Positions 35,254 to 44,223 of a stretch of 64,000 nucleotides of DNA are shown here, one piece after another (within the stretch, counting starts at the first letter, position 1; each line of letters opens with the position of its first letter). Origin of the DNA: Pseudaminobacter salicylatoxidans (GTDB taxonomy: Bacteria; Pseudomonadota; Alphaproteobacteria; Rhizobiales; Rhizobiaceae); the NCBI RefSeq assembly GCF_003148475.1, contig NZ_QGGG01000001.1, forward strand, positions 124,001 through 188,000. Reading direction: 5' to 3'. The notes under the pieces are model-generated. The model did no database searches. It was not told the origin of the DNA and worked only from the letters and a program-made list of their open reading frames with translations. The translations under genes were made by a program, and so were the position numbers.

Positions 35254-35940
35254 TTAACGCTGCTGATGGCGCATGAGGCGGCGTTCCAGCGCGCGCACGA
35301 GGGTGATCAGGATCAGATTGGTCACCAGATAGAGCGCGCCGGCAATGGCGAATATCTCGAACACGGCATAGGTCTGGCTCATCAGCCGCTTGGCGTAGCC
35401 GGTGACTTCCAGCACGGTGATGGTGGACGCCAGGCTGGTGCCTTTCACGGTCAGCACCAGTTCGTTGCCATAGGCGGGCAGGGCCTGCCGGATCGCGAGC
35501 GGGAACTCGATGCGGCGGAAGCGCAGAACCCGCGACATGCCGCAGGCCTGGGCGGCCTCGATGAGACCCGCCGGCACCGACATCAGCCCGCCGCGCAGGA
35601 TCTCGGACGTGTAGGCGGCGGTGTTCAACGCCAGCGCCAGCACCGCGCAACGGGCGCCATCGCTGACCACCCACCACAGCGCGGCGTTGTCCTTGACCAG
35701 GGGAAGCTGGCCGAGGCCGTAGTAGAACAGGAAAATCTGCACCAGCAGCGGCGTGCCGCGGAACACGGTGCTGTATCCCTTGGCGAAGCCGGATAGGAAT
35801 CGGTTCGACGATATCCGCATGATGGCCAGGCCCAGGCCGAGATTGAAGCCGATCGCCACCGAGAGGAAGGTGAGCATGGCGGTGACGTTCAGTCCCTTCA
35901 ACAGGACCGGAACCGCTTGCCGGATGAGGTCGAGATCCAT
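35254..35940 (-). CDS. Polar-amino-acid ABC permease (HisM/ArtM-like)
   Basis: Permease of 228 residues with about five spans and the HisMQ signature (MLTFLSVAIGFNLGLGLAIM, GTPLLVQIFLFYYGLGQLPL). The EAA loop is EAAQACGMSRVLRFRRIEFP. Last gene of the Rieske/aminotransferase operon; four bases separate it from its partner permease. Confidence 0.88.
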   Translation of the reverse strand: MDLDLIRQAVPVLLKGLNVTAMLTFLSVAIGFNLGLGLAIMRISSNRFLSGFAKGYSTVFRGTPLLVQIFLFYYGLGQLPLVKDNAALWWVVSDGARCAVLALALNTAAYTSEILRGGLMSVPAGLIEAAQACGMSRVLRFRRIEFPLAIRQALPAYGNELVLTVKGTSLASTITVLEVTGYAKRLMSQTYAVFEIFAIAGALYLVTNLILITLVRALERRLMRHQQR

Positions 35941-35944
35941 CGGA

Positions 35945-36652
35945 TTACTTCCTTGAGCGGAGCCTGAGCAGGCGTTCGGCCTGATCGATGCCGGTCTGGC
36001 TGACCAGCGTGATCGCGAGATAGACCACTGCCGCGATGAGATAGAAGATGAAGGGGTGACGGGTGGTGTTGGCGCCGATGAAGGCCGTGCGCATCAGTTC
36101 CTGCAGCCCCACCACCGACACGAGCGCGGTGTCCTTGATGGTGACCTGCCAGACATTGTTCATGCCGGGAATGGCGATGCGCAGCATCTGCGGCGCTATG
36201 ATGCGGCGAAAGATGCGCGGACCCGGAAGCCCCAATGCGCGGGCAGCCTCGATGTGACCCTGGGGGATGGCCGCCAGGGCGCCGCGCACGACCTCGGTGG
36301 AATAGGCGCCCGAGATCGCCCCTATGGCGATCACCGCGATGACGAACGCATAGCCGCTGTCGGCGAGTCCGGCATAGCCGAAGGCGGTCGCCACCCTGGT
36401 CACGAATTCGACCGAGCTGAAAAACAGAAGATAGATGATCAGCAGTTCGGGCACGCCGCGAATGACCGCCGTATAGCCGTCCACGATATAGGTCAGCGGG
36501 CGAATGCGGCCCCATTTGATCAGACCGCAGATTATCCCGACGACGAAGCCGCCGATCATCGCGGCTATCGCCACGGCAATGGTGATCGCCGCTCCGCGCA
36601 TGATGGCGCTGACCCAGCCGCCTTCCCATACCTGCAAAAGACCGAATTCCAT
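35945..36652 (-). CDS. Polar-amino-acid ABC permease (HisQ/ArtQ-like)
   Basis: Permease of 235 residues (GAAITIAVAIAAMIGGFVVG, IRGVPELLIIYLLFFSSVEF; EAA loop EAARALGLPGPRIFRRIIAP). It is the heterodimer partner of the next gene. The gap before it contains the hairpin at 36723-36753. Confidence 0.88.
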   Translation of the reverse strand: MEFGLLQVWEGGWVSAIMRGAAITIAVAIAAMIGGFVVGIICGLIKWGRIRPLTYIVDGYTAVIRGVPELLIIYLLFFSSVEFVTRVATAFGYAGLADSGYAFVIAVIAIGAISGAYSTEVVRGALAAIPQGHIEAARALGLPGPRIFRRIIAPQMLRIAIPGMNNVWQVTIKDTALVSVVGLQELMRTAFIGANTTRHPFIFYLIAAVVYLAITLVSQTGIDQAERLLRLRSRK

Positions 36653-36722
36653 CGGCTACGCCCACGCTGGTTTGTGGTGGTTGTGTCCTGAGGCGGTGTT
36701 GCGCTGCCTTCAGGCGTGAGTC

Positions 36723-36753
36723 GGCTGCCCGCGTGCATGCAAGGCGGGCAGCC
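36723..36753 (-). promoter_or_regulatory. Hairpin between binding-protein and permease genes
   Basis: GGCTGCCCGC (36723-36732) and GCGGGCAGCC (36744-36753) form a perfect 10-bp stem nine bases after the binding-protein stop on the minus strand. There is no T-run. Probably protects the upstream message or reduces read-through. Confidence 0.55.
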
Positions 36754-36762
36754 ATTTCGGCA

Positions 36763-37557
36763 TCACTTGCAGGGCAGGGAGATGTCCGTCTTGAACCACT
36801 TCTCGCTGGCCTTGCCGATCGAGCCGTCGGCAACGAGTTCGCACAGCGCCTTGTCGATTTCGGCCTTGAGCGCGGTGTTGTCCTGCGCGATGCCGACGCC
36901 GATGCCTTCGCCGAGCGACGAGTCGTAGGTGCTCTGGATCTTCACGTCCACGAGCTGGAAGTTCTGGCCATCCGGCTTGGCAAGGAAGTCCTGCAGTGCC
37001 GACAGGTCCGCAAATGCCGTATCGATGCGGCCGGTAGCCAGGTCGATCTGCATCTGGTCGAGCGTGTCATAGGTCTTGAGGTCGGCGCCGGGCACGCGCT
37101 TTTCGAGGAAATGCGCATGGGTGGTGCCTGCCTGCACGCCGACCTTCTTGCCGTCGAGCGACTTGAGCAGCGTGTCGATGTCCTTGATGCCGGCGAGGTC
37201 GGACCCCTTCGGCGCCACGAACATATTGGCAAGCTCGGCATAGCCGATGCTGAAGTTGATTTCCTTCTTGCGCTCCTCGGTGATCGACATTCCGGAGATG
37301 ATGACGTCGAAGCGCTTGGCCTTCAGCGCCGGGATCAGGCCGTCGAAAGCCTGCACGACGAAGCGGCACTTCCTGTCCAGCTTGGCGCAAAGGGCCGCGC
37401 CGACATCGGCGTCGAAGCCGGTGACGTTGCCGGCGGCGTCGGCCATGCTCCAGGGCGGATAGGCGCCTTCGGTGCCGATCGAGAGTTCGCCGGCGGCGAA
37501 CGAGCTGCTCACCCCGGCAGCGAGGAAAGCGAGCAGCGAAAGAACTTTCAATTTCAT
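36763..37557 (-). CDS. Polar-amino-acid ABC substrate-binding protein
   Basis: Family-3 periplasmic receptor of 264 residues. Signal peptide KLKVLSLLAFLAAGVSSSFA, mature start AGELSIGTEGAYPPWSMADA. Typical motifs are GFDADVGAALCAKLDRKCRF, FDGLIPALKAKRFDVIISGM and TEERKKEINFS, as in ornithine/arginine/octopine receptors. ATG 37557 fits the signal peptide. The ligand is probably a cationic or N-substituted amino acid (inference from the family and the Rieske/aminotransferase neighbours). Confidence 0.87.
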   Translation of the reverse strand: MKLKVLSLLAFLAAGVSSSFAAGELSIGTEGAYPPWSMADAAGNVTGFDADVGAALCAKLDRKCRFVVQAFDGLIPALKAKRFDVIISGMSITEERKKEINFSIGYAELANMFVAPKGSDLAGIKDIDTLLKSLDGKKVGVQAGTTHAHFLEKRVPGADLKTYDTLDQMQIDLATGRIDTAFADLSALQDFLAKPDGQNFQLVDVKIQSTYDSSLGEGIGVGIAQDNTALKAEIDKALCELVADGSIGKASEKWFKTDISLPCK

Positions 37558-37634
37558 GTTTTCAGTTCCCCATTGTTGACGTTTGTTGATTTGCATCGGG
37601 CTCGGCGCCCGGTTGCTCCTTGAAGCGCGCCCGG

Positions 37635-39599
37635 TCAGAGCGTGCGCGCCAGGAACTGGCGCAGACGTTCCGAACGCGGGTTGGCGAAAAGTTCCGCCGG
37701 CGCGCCCTCTTCCTCCACCTTGCCGCGATGGAGAAAGAGGATCTTGTGCGACACCTCGCGCGCGAACTGCATTTCGTGCGTCACGAGGATCATCGTGTTG
37801 CCCTCCTCGGCAAGCTGCCGGATGACGCGCAGCACCTCGCCGACCAGTTCAGGGTCGAGCGCCGATGTCGGTTCGTCGAGCAGGATGACCTTGGGCTGCA
37901 TGGCGAGCGTGCGCGCGATCGCCGCGCGCTGCTGCTGGCCGCCCGACAACTGGCCCGGATAATGGGCGTGCTTGTCGGAAAGCCCCACTTTCCTGAGCAG
38001 TTCGTGGGCGCGCTCGACCGCGTCGGCGCGACGCTCCTTCAGTACATGCACCGGCGCTTCGATGATGTTTTCGAGCACCGTGAGATGCGGCCACAAATTG
38101 AAGCTCTGGAACACCATGCCGACGCGGGCGCGGATACGCTCGACCTGGCGCATGTCGGCCGGCTGGGCTTTGCCGTCGGACGCTTTCTTCATCCGGATTT
38201 CTTCGCCATCGACGATGATGCGGCCGTCATTGGGCTGTTCGAGAAGGTTGATGCAACGCAGGAAGGTGCTTTTCCCCGACCCGGACGAGCCGATCATGGA
38301 AACCACCTCGCCGGCGCTTGCCGACAGGCCCACGCCGCTCAGCACCTCGAGCTGGCCAAAGCTCTTGTGCAGGTTGACGACTTCGATCGCCGGCGTTGCG
38401 CGCGCCGCACTTGCCGCAGGATGCGGCTGAACAATGGTCGTGGCCATCGCGGGCGCACGGGATGCATCGTTGCACCCGCCAGCGTCCACCGCCTTGAGAT
38501 CGGCAAAGGCGCGATCGAAATAGCGCAGGCTGGTGGCCAGGCAGTTCCACTGCCAATCGGGATCTTCGGGAATGAAAGCAGCGCGCAATGTTGCCTTGAT
38601 GCGTTGACCGAGCGGTGAATCGACCTTGCCGTAGAGATGCAGCCAGTTGTCGGCCTGCACCGCGTCCATGACCACAGGACCATCGAGCGTGCCGCACTCG
38701 ATGACGAGCGGGAGGACGCGGGCATCAGGCATGGCCTTGCGGACTGCGGCCGAGACATAACCCGTCGCAGTGGCGGCGATGCCGGTGTCGGTGGTGGCCT
38801 CCTTGCCGGTCAGCACTACCGACAGAGCCGGACCGAACACCGCCTTGCCCCAGGCAAGACCGTCATGCTCGTTCTCGGCGACCGAGAGAAGGGCAGGGTA
38901 GCCGTAGGGGCCGGCTCCGGTATGGAGGTCGAACACGATGGCTTCGCGGGCCGCGCCTGCGAAGCTTGAAAGGATGTCATGCAGCGTACGGTTTGACCAT
39001 GTCGGGCCTGTGCCCCCGAAAAACAGCCCGTCGGGGAAGTCGTACTGGCCGGCCTCGACGATGGGCGCCAGCCCTGCATGGCCGCCCAGTTTGGCTGTGG
39101 CCGCCGCCAGCGCTTCGTCGGCATTTGCGCGCCCGGAGCCTTCCCATTCACGCCAGACGAGCGCTCCGTGAAGGTCCGCATATCTGTCGTTTTTCGGGGC
39201 GCCGGCCTGCCAGTCGACGAAATTGCGGTTAAGGTCGACATTGTCTTCGTTGACCCGCCGCGACCATGCCGTGCCCCAGGGATTGATGAGATGGATGGCA
39301 AGGATGGCCGTATCTTCCGGCAACCGCCATGGCGCGTTCTCCTCCAGCCATTGCGTCTGGCATGCCGAGCCGAACTGGCCCTCGACCCCATGGGTGCCGG
39401 AGATCAGCACCATCAGCTTGGACGCGTTGCGGCGGCCGATCAGGGCCACGTCTGTGGCTAGGGCTTCACCGCCCGGACCGTGCAGCGGGTGCACATATTC
39501 CGTCAGCTCCGCGCCTGCGCGCTCGGCAGCCTTGCGGAATCGTTGCCGCAGCTCGGCGAAGCCTACGGAATAGGGGCGCGGCGCGGACACATCACGCAT
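37635..39599 (-). CDS. Fusion: DUF2817 M14-like amidohydrolase + polar-amino-acid ABC ATPase
   Basis: One uninterrupted 654-codon frame holds two proteins. Residues 1 to about 370 are a DUF2817/M14-like metallohydrolase: LISGTHGVEGQFGS (zinc-binding H70 and E73), VDLNRNFVDW and IVFDLHTGAGPYG. Residues about 385-654 are a complete GlnQ/HisP ATPase: Walker [60 protein letters not shown]. The linker is Ala/Pro-rich. An internal ATG (M385, position 38447) could start a free ATPase, but no ribosome site precedes it. The usual arrangement is two genes, so this is either a true fusion or loss of a stop codon. The hydrolase would process the imported compound. Confidence 0.85.
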   Translation of the reverse strand: MRDVSAPRPYSVGFAELRQRFRKAAERAGAELTEYVHPLHGPGGEALATDVALIGRRNASKLMVLISGTHGVEGQFGSACQTQWLEENAPWRLPEDTAILAIHLINPWGTAWSRRVNEDNVDLNRNFVDWQAGAPKNDRYADLHGALVWREWEGSGRANADEALAAATAKLGGHAGLAPIVEAGQYDFPDGLFFGGTGPTWSNRTLHDILSSFAGAAREAIVFDLHTGAGPYGYPALLSVAENEHDGLAWGKAVFGPALSVVLTGKEATTDTGIAATATGYVSAAVRKAMPDARVLPLVIECGTLDGPVVMDAVQADNWLHLYGKVDSPLGQRIKATLRAAFIPEDPDWQWNCLATSLRYFDRAFADLKAVDAGGCNDASRAPAMATTIVQPHPAASAARATPAIEVVNLHKSFGQLEVLSGVGLSASAGEVVSMIGSSGSGKSTFLRCINLLEQPNDGRIIVDGEEIRMKKASDGKAQPADMRQVERIRARVGMVFQSFNLWPHLTVLENIIEAPVHVLKERRADAVERAHELLRKVGLSDKHAHYPGQLSGGQQQRAAIARTLAMQPKVILLDEPTSALDPELVGEVLRVIRQLAEEGNTMILVTHEMQFAREVSHKILFLHRGKVEEEGAPAELFANPRSERLRQFLARTL

Positions 39600-39659
39600 G
39601 GGCTTCAGCTCCGTTCTGGTTGTTGTTGTCGGTTTGTGAAGCGGGAGGCTGTATATGAT

Positions 39660-40787
39660 TCATCGGCGCGTGACCTGTCCCAACGCACTCATGAAGTGAT
39701 CATTTTCCGCGGCGGTGCCGATGGTGACGCGCAGATAGCGCTCGTAGCCCTTCTCACGCCATGCCTTGACGATGATGCCTTGCCGGAGCAGCACGGCTGC
39801 GAGGCTTGCGCTGTCACCGCCGCAATCGAAGAACAGGAAATTGGTCTGCGAAGGCGCGACCGTGAAGCCAAGTCCTTGCAGCGTTATTGCAACACGCTGG
39901 CGTTCGCCGCGCAGGCGCTCGACCGAAGCCAGCATCCAAGCCTCGTCGCCCAATGCGGCGATTGCAGCGGCTTGCGCGGCCGCGTTGACGTTGAACGGGG
40001 TCTTGGCGGCGGTGATCACCCGCGCCAGTTCGGCATTGCAACAGACTGCATAGCCGACCCGCAGCCCGGCGAGGCCATAGGCCTTGGAAAAGGTGCGCAG
40101 CACGACGAAAGCAACACCGCTTTCGCGCAGTATCTTCAGCCCGTCGGGACAAGTGGCGTCGGCGAATTCGAAATAGGCTTCATCGAGCACGAACAGCGTG
40201 CCCGGCCTGACCGCCGCGATCAGCCGTTCCAGCGACGACCGGTCGAGGGCCGGGCCGACGGGGTTCCACGGCGAGGACAGGAAGACGATGCGCGGGCCGG
40301 CGGCTATCGACCGCTCAAGCGCGTCAAGATCGAAGGCAAGATCGGCCGTCATCGGCACCTTGACGACCTCGGCCCCTTGCGCGAGCGGTTCGATCTCATG
40401 CAGTCCGAAGCTCGGCACAACCGTCGCCACCCGGCTGCCGGGCACCAGCATGGCGCGCGAAACGGCAGCGATCATCTCCTCCGAGCCGTTGCCGACTACG
40501 ATCGTATCGGGCGCCACGTCCAGCTTGCGGCCAAGGGCGGCACGCAGCGCGGTGCAGGCTGGGTCGGCATAGCGCCAGGGCTCCAGCGCGGGCGAGGAGA
40601 GGGCGGCCAGAACCGCCGGCGAACAGCCGTCGGGGTTTTCGTTGCTGGCAAGACGCGCAATGTCGGCGCGGCCCGAGATGGAGCGCGCGACCGCGATGTT
40701 CATGCCGGCATTATAGGGCGGCAGCGCCGCGACATGCGGATTGAAGGCCAGTGCGTCTGCCGGGATGTCGTCGATTGTGTGGTCCAC
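39660..40787 (-). CDS. Class I/II aminotransferase, histidinol-phosphate aminotransferase-like
   Basis: PLP enzyme of 375 residues, fold type I. IARLASNENPDGCSPAVLAA is the HisC-type N-terminal signature, VVGNGSEEMI follows, and SSPWNPVGPAL stands where most members have SNPNNPTG. VLDEAYFEFADAT and the PLP lysine motif LRTFSKAYGLAGLRVGYAV are clear. The GTG start at 40787 has GGAAG upstream. Placed between a reductase and an amidohydrolase/transporter, it is probably a catabolic aminotransferase rather than the biosynthetic HisC. Confidence 0.82.
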   Translation of the reverse strand: MDHTIDDIPADALAFNPHVAALPPYNAGMNIAVARSISGRADIARLASNENPDGCSPAVLAALSSPALEPWRYADPACTALRAALGRKLDVAPDTIVVGNGSEEMIAAVSRAMLVPGSRVATVVPSFGLHEIEPLAQGAEVVKVPMTADLAFDLDALERSIAAGPRIVFLSSPWNPVGPALDRSSLERLIAAVRPGTLFVLDEAYFEFADATCPDGLKILRESGVAFVVLRTFSKAYGLAGLRVGYAVCCNAELARVITAAKTPFNVNAAAQAAAIAALGDEAWMLASVERLRGERQRVAITLQGLGFTVAPSQTNFLFFDCGGDSASLAAVLLRQGIIVKAWREKGYERYLRVTIGTAAENDHFMSALGQVTRR

Positions 40788-40850
40788 GCCGTTGCTTCCG
40801 TTCTCTGGGGCTTACCTGGAGTGCGTATTGGTATTCGGGCGCCGCGCCCG

Positions 40851-41954
40851 TCATAAATCCAAGGCGATGGACCCTTTCGGCTTCGAGCAGCACAGCAGCA
40901 CTTCGCCGGGCGCGAGTTCGTCGAGCGGCTCTTCGAAATATTCGACTTCTCCGGAAATCAGACGCGATTTGCAGGTGCCGCAAATACCGGCCCGGCAACT
41001 GAATTCCGGCGAGAGTCCCTGATCCTCTGTAAAGGCAAGGAGCGATTCCGCCGCGCTGTCCCATATGGCCGTGCGGCCGGACTTCCGGAATTCGACCGTC
41101 TCCGCTCCAGCCGGAATCTCTGTCCGCACCGGCGTTGGCGCAGGCGCGGCGGGCTGTTCGAGCAACGTTGCCGGTCCGAAGAACTCATAGGCGATGCGCT
41201 GGCGCGGAACGCCGAGCCCGCGCAGCAGCCCATGGACCGCCTGCATGAAGGGCGACGGGCCGCAGAGATAGAAGTCGTAATCATCGAGCGGCAGAAGGCT
41301 TTGCAGAACCTCGCGCGTGACCACGCCCTCGCTGTGATGCCGGTGGGCCTTGTGATCCGCCTCAGTCGGGAAGCGATAGCAGAAATGTATGTTCACACCC
41401 GGCCGCGATGCCGCTACCGTCTCCACTTCGTCGCGCAGCGCGTGCACGTCGCCGTTCTCGCAAGCGTGGATGAAGAACACCTTCCGCTCGCTGCCGGCCA
41501 GCGCATGCAGCATCGAGACCAGCGGGGTCAGCCCGACGCCACCACTGAGCAGCACAACAGGCCGGCTGCTTTCGCGGTCGAGCACGAAGTCGCCGCGCGG
41601 CCCCTCGGCGATCAGGACGTCGCCGACCTCGATCCGGTCGTGCAGATGGCAGGAACCGACGCCGTCCGGCACGTCGCCGGCAGGTGCCGCCTCGCGCTTG
41701 ACGGTGATGCGGTAGGAACCATGGCGCTCCGGCGAACAGGAAACGCTATAGTTGCGCAGCACGAAATCGCCGCCGCTCGGGGCAGGGATGCGGAAGATCA
41801 GAAACTGTCCCGCCTCGAACGGCCGCCAGCCGTCCGGGTCCACCGGCTCCAGATGGAACGAGGTGATGATGGCGCTTTCACGCACCTTGTCCACCACCTT
41901 GAGTTCGCGAAATCCGCTCCGGCGTACGTTGACGGGGGCGGTGAAGGCGTTCAT
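40851..41954 (-). CDS. Rieske-oxygenase reductase, FAD/NAD(P) plus C-terminal 2Fe-2S
   Basis: Electron-transfer partner of the adjacent oxygenase, 367 residues. FAD-binding RNYSVSCSPE (about 67-76), NAD(P)-binding LLSGGVGLTPLVSML (about 135-149), CGPSPFMQAVHGLLRGLG, then a plant-type [2Fe-2S] domain with CRAGICGTC and the last Cys in LLCCSKP. Order and length resemble GbcB and CntB-like reductases. It overlaps the oxygenase gene by four bases, so a two-component system is nearly certain. Confidence 0.88.
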   Translation of the reverse strand: MNAFTAPVNVRRSGFRELKVVDKVRESAIITSFHLEPVDPDGWRPFEAGQFLIFRIPAPSGGDFVLRNYSVSCSPERHGSYRITVKREAAPAGDVPDGVGSCHLHDRIEVGDVLIAEGPRGDFVLDRESSRPVVLLSGGVGLTPLVSMLHALAGSERKVFFIHACENGDVHALRDEVETVAASRPGVNIHFCYRFPTEADHKAHRHHSEGVVTREVLQSLLPLDDYDFYLCGPSPFMQAVHGLLRGLGVPRQRIAYEFFGPATLLEQPAAPAPTPVRTEIPAGAETVEFRKSGRTAIWDSAAESLLAFTEDQGLSPEFSCRAGICGTCKSRLISGEVEYFEEPLDELAPGEVLLCCSKPKGSIALDL

Positions 41955-42991
41955 TCGGCCGCTGCCAATTGCTGGTCTTCGGCCGCTATCAGCTTGGCCA
42001 GATTGCGACGGAAGCGCAGCGGGCCGACATCGATCTTCAGGTCGAGGTTGGGCGTGCGCTTGTTGGCCATGCCCTTGTGCACGGCGTTGAGCACGACGCG
42101 GTCCTCATCGAAGGCGCCACGCACCGACTTGGCGAACTGGCGCGACACCTCTTCGTCGTCGGGCGCGAAATTGCGCATCTGGAACCAGTAATATTTGGTG
42201 TGGTTCTCATCGACGGGGGTCATGAAGTTGTAGCTGTCCATGAGGAAGACATCCTCATGGTAGGGCTTGCCTTCCCCGCCGGTGTTGGCCGGCACGAAGA
42301 TCGCCTTGATGATGGCGTTGCTCGGATAGCGCACCTCATAGTGCTGCTTGCGGTCGCAATTGCCGGGGAATTTCAGATAGGGCGCGTAGAAGGGGGCGGG
42401 CTCGACATCGGTCATCCAGCGCCAGACGGTCACGCCGTCTTCGCCGACGGTGGTTTCGAGCGGCGCTTCCTCGGCGGCCGAATTGCCGAACGAGCTCTGA
42501 TGCACCCAGGCGACATGCGAGGGGTCGAGCAGATTGTCGGTCATGTAGAGATAGTTGCACTCGAGCGTCATGGATTCGCCGCGATTGACGCCCCAGTCGG
42601 GATCGCCCCAGTGCTCGACCTGGAAAATCTTCGCCGGATCGGCCAGGGCCGGGTCGCCCATCCAGACCCACAGCAGGCCGTAGCGCTCGGCAATCGGATA
42701 GCTGCGCACCTGTGCCACATGGGGAATCTTCTCGGCGCCCGGAACGCGGGTGCAGGTGCCGGTGCAGTCAAAGGTCAGGCCGTGATAGCCGCATTCGACA
42801 TTGTCGCCCTTGATACGCCCCATGGAGAGCGGCAGCTTGCGGTGCGGGCAGGCATCTTCCAGCGCGGCTGCCACGCCATCGGTCCTACGATAGAGAACGA
42901 TTTCTTCGCCGAGAATCTTGATCGGCTTCAACTCGTTGTTGCCGACCTCGTGATCCCACGCGGCGACATACCAGCAATTCCTGAGAAACAT
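41951..42991 (-). CDS. Rieske non-heme iron oxygenase, VanA type
   Basis: Oxygenase component of 346 residues. The Rieske cluster ligands are C48-P-H50 and C67-x-x-H70 (DACPHRKLPLS and VECGYHGLTFD). The mononuclear iron site is DNLLDPSHVAWVH (His159, His164). Start MFLRNCWYVAAWDHEV and short length place it in the VanA/demethylase group, which removes O- or N-methyl groups. ATG 42991 has GGGGAGGA upstream; longer frames reach into the regulator gap. First gene of the operon. Substrate unknown; N-demethylation of an amino-acid derivative fits the neighbours (inference). Confidence 0.85.
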   Translation of the reverse strand: MFLRNCWYVAAWDHEVGNNELKPIKILGEEIVLYRRTDGVAAALEDACPHRKLPLSMGRIKGDNVECGYHGLTFDCTGTCTRVPGAEKIPHVAQVRSYPIAERYGLLWVWMGDPALADPAKIFQVEHWGDPDWGVNRGESMTLECNYLYMTDNLLDPSHVAWVHQSSFGNSAAEEAPLETTVGEDGVTVWRWMTDVEPAPFYAPYLKFPGNCDRKQHYEVRYPSNAIIKAIFVPANTGGEGKPYHEDVFLMDSYNFMTPVDENHTKYYWFQMRNFAPDDEEVSRQFAKSVRGAFDEDRVVLNAVHKGMANKRTPNLDLKIDVGPLRFRRNLAKLIAAEDQQLAAAE

Positions 42992-43077
42992 GGCCGCATC
43001 CTCCCCGGAGACCTCGTTTGATTGACCAAGGCTAGCGTGGACGCCGCGACGCAAAAAGGACTTGCATCTGCGTTTTA

Positions 43078-43094
43078 TTTTAGAAAAACTAAAA
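43078..43094. promoter_or_regulatory. Inverted repeat with T-N11-A, candidate LysR box
   Basis: TTTTAG-AAAAA-CTAAAA is a perfect 6-bp inverted repeat in the 130-base gap between the divergent Rieske operon and the LysR gene. It contains the T-N11-A pattern of LysR-type operators. Confidence 0.45.
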
Positions 43095-43121
43095 CAAAAA
43101 ACACTTCGATGGATGCATGTG

Positions 43122-44054
43122 ATGAAATCGCCTCCCTTGCGCGCAATTCAGGCCTTCGAGGCTTTTGGCCGGCTCGGAAGCGTAACGGGGGCGGCCGAAG
43201 AGCTGGGCGTTTCGGCCGGAGCCGTCAGCCAGCAGATTCGCAAGGCGGAAGAGACGCTCGGCGTGCAGCTTCTGGAGCGGCGCGGCAGGGTCGTGACCAT
43301 GACCTCCTGGGGACGCCTTTACCACTCGGCCATATCGACGGGCTTTTCCCATATCCGCGAGGCGCAGGAGCTGCTCGAGCGGGCGCGCACCGAAAGCGCC
43401 CTTACCATCTCGTGCCTGCCCTCGCTTGCCAGCAAATGGCTGGCGCCGCAGCTCTTTGACTGGCAGGCACGTCATGTCGGCGCCACGGTGCGGCTGATCG
43501 GCGCCGAGGAGGAAGTGCGGTTCGGTGAAGAACCATTCGACTTCCGCATTTCCTATGGCGTCAAGAACCGCGATTACGATCATTTTTCGGAACTGTTCAC
43601 CGACTGGGTGGTGCCGGCCTGCTCACCGATGCTGCTGGAGCGGCAGCCGCTGCGCAGGCCGGCGGACATCCTCGAGCGCCCGCTTCTCGCCATCGAATGG
43701 GCGCGCGACCATCGCTCGCCCCCGACATGGGCGGAATGGGCGGCAAGCATCGGCGAAAGGCATCGCAAGGTTGCGGGAGACGTGGCGTTCTCGATGTCCA
43801 GCGCGGCCATCGATGCGGCGGTAAACGGCCGGGGCTTCGTGTTGGCGCAACTTTCCATGGCCGGAGACGACATAGCCTCCGGCCGGCTGGTGGTGCCGTT
43901 CAACCTGCCGCTGAAGCTGCCGCATCCCTATTTCCTCGCCTGGGACCGTTCGGCGCTGCAAAAGCCGTTCGGATCCGAATTGCGCACATGGATGATGTCG
44001 ATCGCTGCTCAACATGGCGCGAAATATACAAGGCAGCAGACACATGCGCTTTGA
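43122..44054 (+). CDS. LysR-family regulator, GcvA-like
   Basis: A 310-residue regulator. HTH: LRAIQAFEAFGRLGSVTGAA, EELGVSAGAVSQQIRKAEET; the variant with GAVSQQI is the GcvA subgroup. C-terminal effector domain from about residue 90 (ALTISCLPSLASKWLAPQLF, FDFRISYG, AAIDAAVNGRGFVLAQLSMA). Start at ATG 43122; ATG 43113 is possible. Divergent from the Rieske operon, so likely its activator. Confidence 0.85.
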   Translation: MKSPPLRAIQAFEAFGRLGSVTGAAEELGVSAGAVSQQIRKAEETLGVQLLERRGRVVTMTSWGRLYHSAISTGFSHIREAQELLERARTESALTISCLPSLASKWLAPQLFDWQARHVGATVRLIGAEEEVRFGEEPFDFRISYGVKNRDYDHFSELFTDWVVPACSPMLLERQPLRRPADILERPLLAIEWARDHRSPPTWAEWAASIGERHRKVAGDVAFSMSSAAIDAAVNGRGFVLAQLSMAGDDIASGRLVVPFNLPLKLPHPYFLAWDRSALQKPFGSELRTWMMSIAAQHGAKYTRQQTHAL

Positions 44055-44223
44055 GGGGATGGCTTGCGATCATCCCGGCTTTGACGCCTTGCGGTGGCCA
44101 ATGCGCCACCGGGGAGGTGGCATAAAGATGCCTTATGTGCGCATTTTTTGAATAAATTTTTGTAATGCTGTTGTCGAATTTAGTCTCGCTGCATCAGGTC
44201 CGGTTACCAGGAGGAGCAGTGTA

